From positions 9,315,001 through 9,379,000 of the forward strand of contig JAVMKO010000006.1 in NCBI GenBank assembly GCA_032164245.1: 64,000 bases of DNA, in the 5' to 3' direction. Source of the DNA: Sternotherus odoratus (Eukaryota; Chordata; Testudines; Kinosternidae). Below are positions 13,301-28,300 of the stretch, in pieces. The notes under the pieces were generated by a model. The model had not been told where the DNA came from. It ran no database searches and saw only the letters and a program-made list of their open reading frames with translations. Position numbers and translations under genes: made by a program. The first letter of the stretch is position 1; every line of letters begins with the position of its first letter.

Positions 13301-16300
13301 ACTGAACTTAAGAGGACTGAAGTCATCACTGGTCACCACCGGGTGGCACTTTTGGTCATACAGGTATGTCACGTCTTACGGGAGGGTTCCGTTCTGCATA
13401 AAGCAGAAACCCCGTGTAGCCGAAACCCCTTGGACTTCAAATGCGAGTGAAATCGCCCGCCCTAAAGAAAGTTTTTATATTTTTAGTTCCCTCCACCCCT
13501 TTTTTTGGGGGGGGTCGACCAAGTAACGCGGAAATCGCACATGTTAAATGCACCTAAGACGCGACATGCCTGTACAGCTTACTTCAGAGAGAAAATCCCT
13601 GCACATGAAGCCCTGAAGATCGGACTTAAAATCAGGAAGGGACATTGCCTAGGCACAGACTGGTAGCAGCTATGGGGTCATCCACGATTAATCTGGCTAC
13701 ACCAGATCAGTAATAACCCTGTGGAGCTTTTAGATGCCTGAAATAAAGCCGGACAATGCAGCTATGGACATTCGGTGCTACAGACCCTCCTGTCTAAGTG
13801 TGTGGTTGTTGCCGAGGAGGAGAACCAAGAGTTCAGCTCTAGCCCTGTCTGCTGCTGGATTCTTTAAAGGATTTCAAGGAACTCGCTCTCTTCTCCTCCC
13901 TTTCTTATGTCTCAGCACGGGATCGCCAGAGCTGGGCAGAAGAATAGAGGGCAGAACAGCAGGATGGCTCCAACTCCTGCTCCAGTCAGCAGGGATAAAG
14001 GAGGGAACAGACATGACCCAGAGGAGGGGGAATTACAACTGCTGGTCTTCAATCCCCTTTCCTCTATGCACTCAGAAGAGAGGGAGGCTGAAGGATCCAG
14101 AAGGGCCTATTGGAGCTCTCCTTCAGGCCAACAGTGCAACTACAGCAGCTGCACTCACCACATGACAACTGAAGTATTAGGTACATTCAGTTTGTTTTTG
14201 CAGCCAATGAGGCCTAACAACTAAAGAGAAAAACCTTAGATAATGCAATTGGTCATACTTGTCCACAAAAGCTTCCTACAGATGAGTGGGATTTTACAAG
14301 ACTGTCTTAAAACATGCAATAGTTTTAAATAAATAAAAAAAAGACTCCATAAACACAAGGAAAGAGTGCATAACTGCTAACACTTTCAGTTGTGCACACA
14401 GAGTCAAAGATCCCACTTTGAGTCTGTCCAATTTGAACACCTTAGGCTCAAATGTAAGGCTTCTTCACTATATGATATTTTCCAAAAAAAATTCTGAAGC
14501 ACCAGAAAAACTACTGCTAGTCAACTTTTAATAGTCAACTGTTGCACAAGTGTAATGTGAGGCCAGTTTATTTCGGGGGATGTCAGTCTTTAGCTTTATT
14601 GCCGCTACACACTAAGCCCGAGAAAGATAGTAGATAAAAGTATTGTATTTGGTGCAGAAAGGTCTGCTAGACACTAAGGCTTAAGTTTCAACTTACTTGC
14701 TCAAGACCTTTAATTTAATTTCATGTGACTATATAGATTTAACTAGCATTTCCTTTGTATCCCGGGGAGCAAATCTTTCAGTATACGGTAATATAATGTG
14801 ACAACGCAATACAGAAAATGATGATGGTTTTGAAAGCCAGCTTTTATAGTTTAAGTGATGTTCATTGTATTTTTGCCCTTTGTTATTTTCCCCCCTCTTT
14901 AAAAAGAAACTCACCCTCCAGTGCCAACGGATCTCTTCTGGTGGTTTTTGGAATCGTAGTAGCGTTGCAGAATCATAGCACTCCTACTTTTCAAATAACC
15001 AATTTCCACCTCAATGTAATTCTCCAAGTAGGAAATGAAAATGGATTTGATAAGCTTAGACAAGAAAGTCTGCTTATCAGTACCCAAGTTAAACTCCATC
15101 AATTTGCTTGAAAGATTAGTAGCGCTTTATGCAAAGGAAACAGAGAAAAAAAAATGTTGCATTTGTATGAATTACAGTATTACATGTTTGCAACGCACCT
15201 AGCACAATGGGGCCCGATCCTGACTGGGCTATCTGAGCATTACCAAATTTAAATGACAAAGAACTTTGTATGATTTATGCACATAAGCAATGCTATAAGA
15301 AAATGACAGGCTGGGATTCTGTTGTGGAAACCGCATCTTTCACCACTCACCACAACATTTTTGCAATGCCACTTACTCAAATTTGGCCCAGCCACTCCCT
15401 TCCATCATGACATGGTGGGAGTGATGGAGGAGGTGGATGAGGACAGTGGGGCCTGGGACCCCTGCGGATGAGAGCTGAACAAGCCTGGGGGCTTGTCCGG
15501 CTGGCTGCCTCCCCTCTGCACCAAGTGGTACTACCAGCATTCAGCCCCCACCAGCACTGGCGCTGCCAAGTTTTACTTCTGCCAAGTGGAGTGGGCTGGG
15601 TCTGCTGACCTCAAGGATTTTGCCTTCCTCAGCTGCTGGAATGCATTGGGGACAGACTTGGGGAGGACCCAGTAAGTGGCACCAAGAAGGAGCTTATGCT
15701 TCTATAGTGGCTGGGATGGGGAGGTCCAGCAGTTCCAACCACCCAGGGCCTTTAAGGGTTTCTGAGTTAGGGCCAGCTCTAAGGTGCGGGGGCTTGCCCC
15801 CCCCCCCGGAATTGGAGGAATGGGGCGGGGGAGTAAACCAGCTCCTTGTGGAGGGTAAAGGACCCTGCTTCCAACTCAACAACTAGTCAGTTACAAAGCA
15901 AGAGTGTAGGTCCTGTAACTCCAGCCACGCACAGAGCCGCACCCCAAACCACAAATGGTGGCCACAACTTTTGGACACCCCAACCCAAAAAATCACAACT
16001 TACAGCTATATACATATGGTACAAGTTCAGTCAAATTGTCAATTACACTTTTTCTATTACAAGGAGTACGGTGTTATATACTTTTCTAAATATTTTCAAT
16101 CTCCGATTCCTCAAAAATCTAGATACTCTCTTTAAAAGTACAACAGCTGTTTTCTAAAAGGTGTCACAATTTAAAAAATAAACCGTCAAGGCAGATGGGC
16201 AGCAAAATTGTCACCCAATTTTCAGAGGACGTTGGAATTTTCGTCCTTTCTTCCCATCCCTTAACAACAAATGAACCTTTCACAAGATGCTACTTACACA

Positions 16301-19300
16301 ACAAAATGTTGATAATCAAATTATAGCTACCTTGTATACAGCACATAAAGATACTTAAGATACCGCTCTGCATCTGACTTCCTGTATTCTTCTAACAGTT
16401 CCTTTACATGACTCTATAAAATGGAGGCATCATCTCAGTTAATGGAATAAGAAAAATAAACATTTCCTATTATCTACAATAAATAAGGCTCCACGTTTCT
16501 GTGATTTTCCGTGACTTCTGCAGCAGCCTGGTTAGGCTGGTCCAGGAGCCACCTGAGCAGCTGGGGCAATCTCGAGCTCCCCCCCACCCAACCCCAGGAG
16601 TTTGGGGGAGGGGGGGTGTCGGATTGGTATTGGGGTTCAGGGTGGTGCTTACTTGGAGGTGGGCTCCCCACCTCAGCTCCCCTAGCTCCACACGCTACCT
16701 CTGCCAGCAGCCAGGCACTGCCCCGCAGCTCCCATTGGCTATGGTTCCCAGGAAATCGGAGCTGCAAAACTGGGGTTTGGGGCAGAGTGGGGGCAGCATG
16801 TGGAGCTAGGGTTGCCCCAGCCTCAAACCCTCCACTATCTACCCCGCTCCACTCCCCAGCACCCAGGCCCCGCCCCCAGTTTTAGTCAGGGGCATTTTTA
16901 GTAAAAGTCATGAAGAACTCAGGGGTAGTGATTTTTTGTTTACTAGCAGGGACCTGTCCATGACTTTTCTAAAAACACCCTGACTAAATCTTTGCCTTAA
17001 TAATAAATTCTCAAGACAGTACCACATCTTATATAACAGTCATACACATTTACTTTTTATCTCAATTTACAGATATCAATTTATCTCTTACATTTAACTC
17101 CACGGTTTTCGATAAAAATGCTTAGTTTAAGGAAACTAGTTTTGAAATGCAAGGCATCTGCTCTTTGAAATATCTTTGAACTGCTTATGCACAAGACCTA
17201 AGATACAAGAGCCAAAGCATCTGATTTTCAAAGCAAAAAGACTGGAAGTCTACATGCATTCTTAGTACACAGAATAAAGGAACACAACTGATGAACAACT
17301 GAATAATTTAGATCCACTTACATGCTCATAAGTAAACAGATCACTCCTCCTTCAAGGAAAGCCCAAGAATTAAATCTAAAAAAACCTTCAATTTTATGTA
17401 TGCATGCCACTGCATGCATCCGACAAAGCGGGTATTATCCCACGAAAGCTTATGTTTCAATATTTTAGTTAGTCTTTAAGGTGCCACAGGACTCTGTCAC
17501 TTCTGCAGTTCCAGACTAACATGGCTATCTCTCGGATTCTTCAATTTCATTATTAGGCTCTACCAATATTGTTCTAGATAGGAAGAACAAGATCTTCCAC
17601 ACCTACAGGGAAGTAGATTTACACAGGTGAGTAGTCACGATGACTTTACTCACCTATAAAGGTATTTGCAGAATGAGGGACTGTCATTTTCAGCTACAGC
17701 AGGATTTCAGGTTACTACTATATTACCTGTGGGACCCTATTCCTTGACATAATTTATTCTAGCATATTCAATGCTGGCCTCATACTGGAAATCTGACTCC
17801 AAGAGTGAAATGACTGAAGATATTTATTTAACCAATTTTTATTCTTCCAAATTTTTGATGATGGGGCTGCAGAGATACACCAAGTATGCACATGACATTG
17901 CATGACAATCAGAATCATTAGTGAATATATCTATTCTTCCAGTTTAAGTCCGCATATATTTGTATTTTATGTATTCTTGATTACATTGTGCTTCTAGTAT
18001 ACAAACAACTACTTTAACATCCTTAATTGATCTTTGTTGTAATTTTTGAAGATCATGGGGGAAAAAAAATCACATTTGACTGCTTACTCAAAATACTACA
18101 AAATACTCAAAATTTACAAACAATATAGATTTGGGATTTTGTTACCAGAAGTACTTAAGAATGAGTAAGAAGATTCCTTAATAACAAACTTTAATATGCC
18201 AAATTTTAAATACCTGAAGTTTGACTTCAAATATATTTTGAATAAGTTTGGCCAATACGGTCTCTGGACTACTAAAGATATCTCCAACTTGTTTGTTCAC
18301 TCGCTGACAGAGAACGGCTACATCATCAAATATCTCATTCCTCAAGTAAGCGCCCTAGAGATTAAAGGAACATTACAACGTAAGATTTCCAAACCAATAG
18401 GTATCAATAATAGTAAAATGAATGCACAAATAATTGACCCAAAATAAAGGTACATCTGGTTTTAAAACACATTACCTCTTGACATTGTTTTATGTATACA
18501 TCAACACAGTGGGAATAGCCCTATGGGATGGAAAAAACCCAGAATTAAAACATGTTTTGTATGCTTACAGTATTGTGAATTATTAAAGACAATAAAGAAA
18601 ATGTAGCAATTATGAAAAACAGTAGTCTTAGTTTTAATAGAAGATTTTTCAAAATGATTAACTTTCTCAGATCCATTTTCTTCAGAAATCTAGATCAGCT
18701 TCATTAGTGCTGTTCTGAATGAATAGTACATAATGCATCATGTGCTTTAAGAGTTTAAAACTCAGTCTTTACCTTGAAGTGAAGTAAAACGGCTGCTACT
18801 TCTCGCATTCTGGAGATTTCCCCCCTTCTCTGTGCATTGGTAAACTCCTGAATCAGTTGCAATTCTAAATCATGGTACTTACCTGAAAAGAAAAAATATC
18901 CATCAGGCTTTGCAAGGAAGTTTTTGACAAAGAAAGAGAGTTGAAGTTTGCCAATAACAGCAGATTAAAGAACCAAGTTAAGATTGAGCAAAAGTGATTG
19001 AATGGGGGAGGAAACTTACTTGCTATTTTTGATTTTACTTCAGAAAACCTGTTAAATCAAAAAAACGTACTATTAATCAAAACCCACATTAAAAAAAATT
19101 CAAACAAGTATTAACACATAATCGAATACTTTTGCTGTCAATTGTAGTTAGGGCTTAACAACATAGGGAGCAGAAAGATGATGTTTCAAGCTTTATCTAG
19201 AAGAAATCTATAAGAAATTAGTATAGAATTTACATGGAAATAAGTACACTCAAATTAGGCTGTTTTAGCAAAATTTATCGAGTACTCAGATATATGTTCA

Positions 19301-22300
19301 AAGGTGATCCTAAATAGAGACATATACACAAATATACTCATGTCAAAAACTATTAAACAAAAAACAAAACAAAAACACCACTCAGCTGAAGCCAGGTACC
19401 AAGAAAAAAAAACCCTGAAGTTACACAAAATTATAGCTCTTCAAATATTATTTTAAATGTGTGAATTGGATTTTACCTGTCAAAAGGTAATTCCTGTGCA
19501 ATCAGATGTAACTTCTGTATAATATCAGCTGCCTCTTTAATCTGTTGGGGGAGGGAAGTCACAAATTTACTTAAACAACCCTAAAAGTTTTGGCTGTAAG
19601 ATTTTTTTCTTTCTTCACAATTTCCCCCCCTTTTTAAAGTTGCCCGGTATCCACATGGAAAGGAATACCTGCTTCAGGACTCACAGCATGTTTTTTATTA
19701 GGTCAGATCAATCTTCATTTACATACAAGTAATTCATACAATGTCATGTAAACAAAAGCCTCTATTTGTTATAGGCTCACAATAAAGCATCTTAAATCTA
19801 TAAAAACAGCTAGCTCGTGTGTCTAGTGCTACTGCAATGTTACAGTGAGCAAGGGATCTGAATTCAGGATTTGGCTCAATCTCCCACTCCTGAACTAGAA
19901 AGGTCTGAGAGTAATGCTGGGATGGTCTGCTAAACCCCCAGGTAAAGTGGCGAGTCACCTTCCAGCCATGTCAGAAGCAGCACTAATAAGTCCCGCATAA
20001 AGCTGCATCCTGACTTTTTTCAACTAGAAAGGGCAATCATGACACGATGCCTGGAGGGTTAAAGTAGACAGTAGAGCATGTCTAGAGTTTCTAAGATCAT
20101 GCTAGGGGAGGGGAGGAGCGGGGAGGGGAGAAGAAATGACATATAAATTATTTCCTCTAAGGCAGAGGCTATGTTTCAGATGAAAGAGTTTAATCCTGGG
20201 GCTATAAAATAACATCTTATAACAAACACCCATGTCAATATTTAGTTACAAAAAAAGCCCAAATGCAATTAAACCAGTTTGCAAAATTCCTATTTGCCCA
20301 TAGACAGGAAAGCTTTTGACAGAGGACTAAGATAATTTGTCTTTTCACTGTCAGTCTTCATGATAAAGGGTGGCTGAACAAGTTTTAGTGACAATTTGGG
20401 TGGGTTAAGTTAAAATTATGAAAATGCCAATCACAGCTTTTGCAACTGTGAACATTACAGCTGGATGTCACTGAAGCCCTTTAAAAGCTGAAGTTTGTTG
20501 ACAGGCCCAGGCAAAAATGCCTCCATGATGGTTTTGGAAGATTTATTATTGAAGCCCTGGGGACTGGAGGGCCCCTTGAGGGGGGGTAAAGAAAATCGTA
20601 CCCACGGTGTTAAAAGTAGTGCTGTCAAGTGATTAAAAAAAGTAATCATGATTGAGATTAATTTTTTAAATTACGCAATTAAATAATAGAACACCATTTA
20701 TTTAAATATTTTTTGATGTTTTCTACATTTTCAAATATATGGATTTCAATTTCAGAACAAAGTGTACAGTGCTCATTTTATATTTATTTTTGGTTACAAA
20801 TATTTGCACTGTAAAAAACAAAAGAAATAGTATTTTTCAACACATGTAATACAAGTACTGTAGTGCAATCTCTATCATGAAAGTTGAACTTACAAATGTA
20901 GAATTCTGTACAAAAGAAACCTGAATTCAAAAATTAAACAAGTCCACTCAGTCCTACTTCTTGTTCAGCCAATCGCTCAAACAAGTTTGTTTACATTTGC
21001 AGGAGATAATGCTGCCTGCTTCTTGTTTACAATGTCACCTGAAAGTGAGAACAGGCATTTGCATGGCACTGTTGTAGTCCCTGTCACAAGATATTTACAT
21101 GCCGGATGCGCGGCTAAACAGTCAGGGAACAAAGAGCAGGAGGGCTTAGATAGGGCGGGGTACCTGGGTGGTGGTGGTTAGATCTCAGGAGGGGGCAGTA
21201 AGGGAACAAAAAGCAGGGGGCATACATAGGAGGTGGGACCCTGGGGGGGGGCAGTTAAAGTGGGGGGTAGTCACCGGAGGGAGTGATCATGGAACAAGGG
21301 GGGAATGGGTCAGGAGTTCTGAGGGAGACAGTCAGGGGGGCAGGAAATGGGTGGGGGTCAGATAGGGGGCGGGGCCAGGCTGTTTGGGGAGGGACAGCCT
21401 TCCCTACCCAGCCCTCCATACAATTTTGAACCCCAATGTGGCCCTCATGCCAAAAAGTTTGCCCACCCCAGGTTAGCCAGTCCATCCAAAGCGGGGCAAC
21501 AAAAGTGATGAGGAACAGAAGATATGCCTTCATAAAGAAGCTGACGGAAATTGGATACATACAATCTGGGGAACAGATTGCAAAGCAAAGCAGAGATATG
21601 ATATTACAGAAATAAATATGTGAAAGAATTATTCAGAGTAGTTAAAAAGTGGCAAGATTGAAAGAACAACAATCCAAAAGCAGAAAAGAGAAAAAAAAAT
21701 CAACTAGACTTCAGGAAAGAATTTGCACATGAGGTCAATAAGGCAATAAAATAGTTTACTCAGGGAAATCAAAGCACAATCTTTAAGAGTCCAAGAAATT
21801 GTTTTAACACGTTGGTAAAAATGTTTGAATAAACGCTGCACTTATGTGGGGATAATGCAAGGGCAACCTAGGAGGTGTCATTAGCCACAAAAGCAGTGAT
21901 ATTTACACAAACATTTGGGCTCTAAAGTCATATAACCAACAAATATATTGATATTTTACTATTAGAGCACACACAGGATTGCACTGAAATTTGTGGATAC
22001 AAGGAGATGGTAAAGCACATATCTAAGCAGGTTCTTCCTTATTCTTATATACATTATCTCTACTTATGATTTGAATTAGGATGTAATGTTAAAGTTACAA
22101 AGCACAATCAACATGCAAGCACCAGACTTGCATGGTATCTACATAGGATTATTTGTACCTAGAAAAATCTAGTTCCTACTCCCAGCTCTCCCACAGGCTT
22201 CCTTTGTGGCCTAAAGCAAATTGTTTGGCCTCATTTCTCTCCTTTACATCCACATCTGTAAGATGCAGATACTACTTCACCGGTTGGTGTTAGGATTTGA

Positions 22301-25300
22301 TGAACATGAATTAATTCTTTCTTCACCTTTAAATCTATTCAAATATTTTGGGATCTTCCAGTGGAAAGTGCTATGGAACTTCTAATTATAAATGGCATGA
22401 AAAGACTAGCTACTTAACAAGGACAATGCAGTAGGCTCAAAAGTAACTATTCTAACCTGCACTGTACTATTTAAATCCCATTTTACTACATGGGATTTCA
22501 TATAGAGGTGAATAGTAAGCACTTTTTAAAAGAAAAATGTATGGGGTTTTTTTGTGTCTAGCTTAGAAAGTTACTACATTTTGACAACTAACTTTTATAT
22601 ACAGATCTGGAAAAGGTTTTGTCTGCTTGTGATTTTTTTTTTTTTTTTAAGTTTAAACCTGTTCTCATTTTTCTTGAGACAGGAGCACTTTCTCACACGC
22701 TCTCACTGATTAATGCAGTGTGCCAATTAGCAATTACTGTATATTCACAGACAACGATCCAAACAACACTGTGCAAATGGCTGCTATGGAGTATGGACAT
22801 ATGAAATGGTTAGTTTCTAATTTCCCTAGGTTTTCAGCTAAGCAGTAAGAGGCTGACTAACACTGAGCTATGACTCACATCTCTCCCATAGGATGTATTT
22901 CAAGTAGAGCCAGCCATCCTTAACATTTTTGCCAAGCCTGCATAATAAACGTTTGCCATCTTAAATATAGCAACTCCTATCCTCCATGCACAGTACTTTG
23001 GGTTGGCGAGATGATTTTTTGGGATACATCACAAATGTAACATTCATTTTACATACTGCATGGAGTTATCTGTGCTCTGTTTCCTGCTGCAGCCGCTGAG
23101 CTCCCCTTCTGCAGTTTGTTCCTTTCAGTCCCACTGGTCAGTTTATACTGATTTATGGTTTCTCAGCTATCTTTGTAAGGAAGGACAACTAGAAACTTTC
23201 TTCTTTACAGTTCTTTTAAGACGTATCTCGGCTTTCATGCCTAATTGCCCCAAATCTTGGTAAGGGGAGAGAACACATCACCATAGGCTATAGATAGCCC
23301 AAAAGCACACCCTAATTATAAGTATCCATGGCCAATTGACTAGCCCAGCACAACAAAATCTCAGAAGTTGTGTTCAAAAACTTTATGGATTATTGGGTGG
23401 AACGGAGGTGAGGGAGGGGTTCAAAGAAAAAAAGGCAAGAGATTTCTGTGTGCATTCTAAATCTGCACTCTCAGCATTTTTAAAGTCTCTCATAATTTCA
23501 TAAAATGAAAAATGTTGGCATTGCCAAATTAAGAATCACTGAATACAAATGCTTTATCAGCAATCTGCAGGCTCGTGTTGTTAATTTACATTTCAGAACA
23601 ATGAAACTTTAAGAAGTCAGTCACTCGCTGGTTTGAAGTCTGACCATGGTAAGTCATGGTAGCAGCTTGTAATTAGGGCAGTACTGCTTATTGCTTTGAA
23701 CTGCTTTTATCCCGCTGACAGCTCTTACCTTTTCAGAGTTTGTAAAAACATCAGACTTCAGCTCTCCATCCAGAAACTCATTAAAGTATTTCATCAGTTT
23801 CTGAGCCTCCACAGCCCGTTGCCGTGGCGTGTTTACCCCTTCCAGTTGGTCACCAAGGTGACAGACCTTAGTTGCTACATAGCTGATGTGCTCATCTAGT
23901 TCTTGGAAATGTTGGAAGGCAACCTGGGAGAACACAGAAATACCCATAAAATACCCATATTCCCCCTCCCCCCCCATACACTTATATGTAAGAAAATAAA
24001 GGTAAACTATTGATTCTAGCTAGCATCAGTCACAATGACAAGCAAACCAAACTGCATACCTAAATTAAGAGCCCAGCACTCTCAGAGCTGGAGAGAAAAC
24101 TCCTGTGATGGGGAAGAGATACACGCTTCATTGAGATGTGCCCCCAATTGCCCAGAGTTCACTTACTTTTTTTAACACTTTTCTGAAGAGCCATATAACC
24201 CAGTGGTTCTCAACCTATGGTTCATTTCCAGCCCAATCAGCACACAACGGCAGCCCATATGACATCCTCAGGGCCATACAGGAAGTATATATATCACGTG
24301 GATGCAGCCCGCATAGCACAAAGAGCTGCATATACAGCCAACAATGGTAAATAGGTCGATAACCACTGATCTAAGCAAACACTGAAGATGCAAGGCAATA
24401 GTCTATAATCCTAACGAGAATTTTAGTATTTAAAATTTAATAGAACTTAGTGGCCCAATGCTCCCCTGATATAAACTGACGTGGCTCTACTGAAATCAGT
24501 GGAGCTATGTTGATTTACACCAGCTGAGGATCTGGCCCCATATTAGAGTGACCAGATGTCCCGATTTTATAGGGACAGTCCCGATTTTTGGGTCTTTTTC
24601 TTATATTGGCTCCTATTTACCCCCCACACCCTGTCCTGATTTTTCACACTTGGTGTCTGGTCACCCTACCCCATATCTTTTAGCAGATAAATCGATGTAA
24701 AATACAAAACATAACTTGTAAAGTACCAAAACCAGATGTGACTTGAAATTACAAATGTGTATTGTATCCTAAACTTTCCTTTGTTTGTGCTAAAAGATCT
24801 GGGGCCAAGTCCACACACAAACATATACACTTTATATGTATATGGCTTAAAATGAACATTTTAAATTATGCATAAGATACTGCAAAGAAGATATATATTT
24901 TATTCTTAGTTGACTGATATTCACATCCCAGACTAGCACCCAAAATTTGGATTTGTAACAACATAAGAATGCCCATACTGGGTCAATCTATCTAATACGG
25001 TATCCTGTCTTCAGATAATGGTAGTTAACAAATGATTCAGAGGGAAGTAATTGAACAAGACTGGCAAAACTACCTTCTGACAGTCAGAGGTTTAGGGACA
25101 CCCAGAGCATGGTGGGGTTGCATCTCTGAACAGTTTGTCTATTAGCCATTGATGGACCTATCAATGAACTTATCTAATTCTTTTTTGAACCCAGTTATAC
25201 TTTTGGCCTTAACAACATCCCATGGCACACACTGATGGAAAGATATCCCTAACTTTCATTCTGCATGTTCCTGAGCAGCTCAACAGCAGTGGTCACTCTT

Positions 25301-28300
25301 GTTCATCACTATTTTAATTCTTACATTATGCTCCAAATACTTGACATGGCTAGCTGACTATTGGTACCTGGCCCTTCCACTCACTTCACTGTGGAACCAT
25401 ACCAGTCCTCATGCATTCTAGAAAGCAGGACAGGATTTGCTACTCAACTAAGTGAAACCCTATAAATGGGTTTCACTCTAGTACATAGCCATTAGCAACT
25501 ACATCTTAAGTACTGCATTTAAAATATATCATCTTCCTCCACCTTTAATCCTCTCCCCTAGCAGATAGTTGCCAACAACTTCCAGGAGAGTGGGGAGGAA
25601 TTCTTAGCTCTTGGTCTTGTTGCAGCTCCCAGCAAGGAATGAATAGGAGCTGGTCTTGCTAAAGCTACTCGCACAGTGATTGAACATACGGCCTTCATGA
25701 GAACCCCTGCAGTTGCCAATATCTCCCGTAGGGTTAAAGAGTCCAGCAATCCCTGAAGTAAAGATCTGTTTTACAGATAAGACCTACCCTCCCCCACCTT
25801 ATTATTAAAGGGAATGGTTTACTGAGATCTGATTGCAAATTATGGTCCCATTGTATTGAATTTTTTTGTATAGGATAACACATTTTTCAACAGCTTTTAT
25901 AATAATTCAAAACTGACTAGACTCCTTAGTTCTTACCTGGTTGCTTTTCTGCAGCTCTTGCACTTTCTTGGCAAATTCCTTGGCTTCTTTCTGGCAATGC
26001 TGTTCTAGCTTCTCCACCTTCCGTTGAATCCTTTCATCCATTATCTGTAGTTCTTGGATATGATTTACAAATTCTTCTAATAATCTGATTTTTAAAATGA
26101 TGATTTGATAAAGCACATTTTAGTATGAAAAGGTTTACCTTAGTACAGTAAAAATGTATTAAAGGCACAGGCCTAAGAAACCCAGGAAACAGGAAACTTT
26201 CTTTGGCTAGTGATTGAACCTAAGGTATCAATCTCTGAAGAACTGAAGCTTGTGGGGGTTTTTTAAATTATATTTATAGCTTGTACACTGGGTGCATTCC
26301 ATATTTTTATATAGATATAGTAGCTTGGAAAAAAATCTGCCAGGCACTTACTAGACCAAGGACTTGTCCCCGCTAGGGATTTTTACAATGGTTTACTTAC
26401 ACCAATGCAAAAATTCCTAATGTAGACAAACCCTAGGACTTCTCACCAAGGTGACGAATACCTGTGCCAACTCATCCCCTGCAATTTAAGGATTAAAACA
26501 GCCACAGGACTAACCCTAATAACAAAAGACAAATGAAAGATCAGGGAACTCTGCATCTGAGGAAATGCTGAATTAGCAGAGGAGAAGTTGATGGCATTTC
26601 TTCCAGGATGCTGTTTCTGGACCCTGTTTGGAGAATCCATTTTCTCACATTAGCCTCTGGCAAGTGTCCAAAATATTTGAAGCCCTTCCAACCTGATCCA
26701 ACTACTAGAAGGGAGAAGGAGCATACTCTCTCTGCTCACTACTCCCATCCCAAAGAGTCTCCAGGTAACTGTGAAGCGAAGGGAGAGTGGTATCTCTGCT
26801 ATTCTACCCCTCCCAGTGAGTAACTCCAGAGCCTACCTCCTCTGAGGCTCATAGCTTTTCCACCAAGCAGCTGCATGAAACTGACCTGATTCTTGTCAGT
26901 TTCACCACTGCTCCCTCTGGTCTGAATGTCAGTGTTTATTGCTGCTAAGACTGACCAGCTTACATTTAGCTGCAGCTTCACAAAGCTATGAGCAGCAGCA
27001 GCATTGGAGTTGTCTCTGCAGACTGCATTAGTTTATATATTGTTTACATTTCAAAAGCCATCTTTGTAACTGTAAAGACTAAAAAAATTTTTTTTAAAAT
27101 CTTAATTTATTAAATGTTAGATTGTGCAGAAGTTCATGAAACTTGCCCATGTAGGCTTCCTGCTTGCCATGGCCAATTTGGTAATGCTGTCACATTATTG
27201 TTCTTGAGAATCTAAGCTTATGGTTATGAAAGTAACCTTTAAAATGTGTCCTGAATGTAAACCACTGACACGACTACTGTTTAAAAATAATGACTCAAGT
27301 GTGAGCCTCTTCCATTTATTTTAATGGGAAACTTCAGTTCTGAAGTCTAATTCCAGGGACAGCACCATTTAGAAACCCCCATCCCAACTGCTGCAGCTGT
27401 CATGGAGGACAGATCAATGGCTACTAGTCAGGACGGGTAGAGATGGTGTTCCTCGCCTCTGTTTGCCAGAAGCTGGAAATGGGCGATGGGAATGATTACC
27501 AGTTCTGTTCATTGTCTTGGAAGCACCTGCCACTGGCCACTATCAGAAAACAGGATACTGGACTAAATGGACCTTGAAAATGACCCAGTATGGCCTCTCT
27601 TATGTCCAAGAGGCTGGGCTTCTCACTGGGGGGAGGGGGGGACTGTCACTAAACCTTATTAATTAAGCCTCTATCTTTGCCTTTCATATCCACCTCTGGC
27701 TTGCATGGGCTTGTCCACATGTGGAGATATCTTATTTACGGATACAGACTGAGGAAGACTTTGTAGCACCTTAGTTTCTAAGGTGCTACAAAAAGTCTTC
27801 CACATCTTACTGTGAAATAAATATCTTGTTCCTGTTTAACTTAATCTATAGTAGATCAAGCTAAACAGGAACAAGACATTCTTAATCCAGATTGAAGGTA
27901 TTCACACATGGAATTATTCAGTAAAAGGTATTGCGCTTTACATTCACACCTCTACCAAGTTAATTTAGGTCTACCCTAAATTTAGTCCTACTGAGCACTC
28001 CTAAATTGTGACTAAAAAGGGAAGAAGGCACACCCACCCAGCCCCAAAATACTCATATTCTAGTCAGTGAGGGCTTTAAGAATAGCATTGGTGAGACTAA
28101 AGTTGTAACGAACACCACTGATTGAAACACGGATTCTTTTCAACATATCAGAAAATCAAAATTGCTTAAGTCAACGTGGTAACTCATGCTAACTAGGGTA
28201 ACAAGTGAAGACTTTGTGGAAAATGCTGAGATACCACGATGCTCCACCCGATGAAAACCAAAATAGTTCAGAATATTTTCACTCCCCGCCCCCACCCCCT

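Larger units (their letters stand above)
19542..23728. other. EXOC5 intron 4: hAT fossil, G-rich block, MIR/L2 remnant
   Basis: Contains the hAT C-terminal fossil (20614-21112), a G-rich block (21115-21475) and a MIR/L2-like piece (22185-22400). 22400-23728 shows only a T run near 22633 and unassigned sequence. Confidence 0.6.

Noticed and set aside
13734..14224. Overlapping 143- and 105-codon frames in EXOC5 intron 11
   Set aside because: Two frames open over the same stretch, no family resemblance, intronic position.
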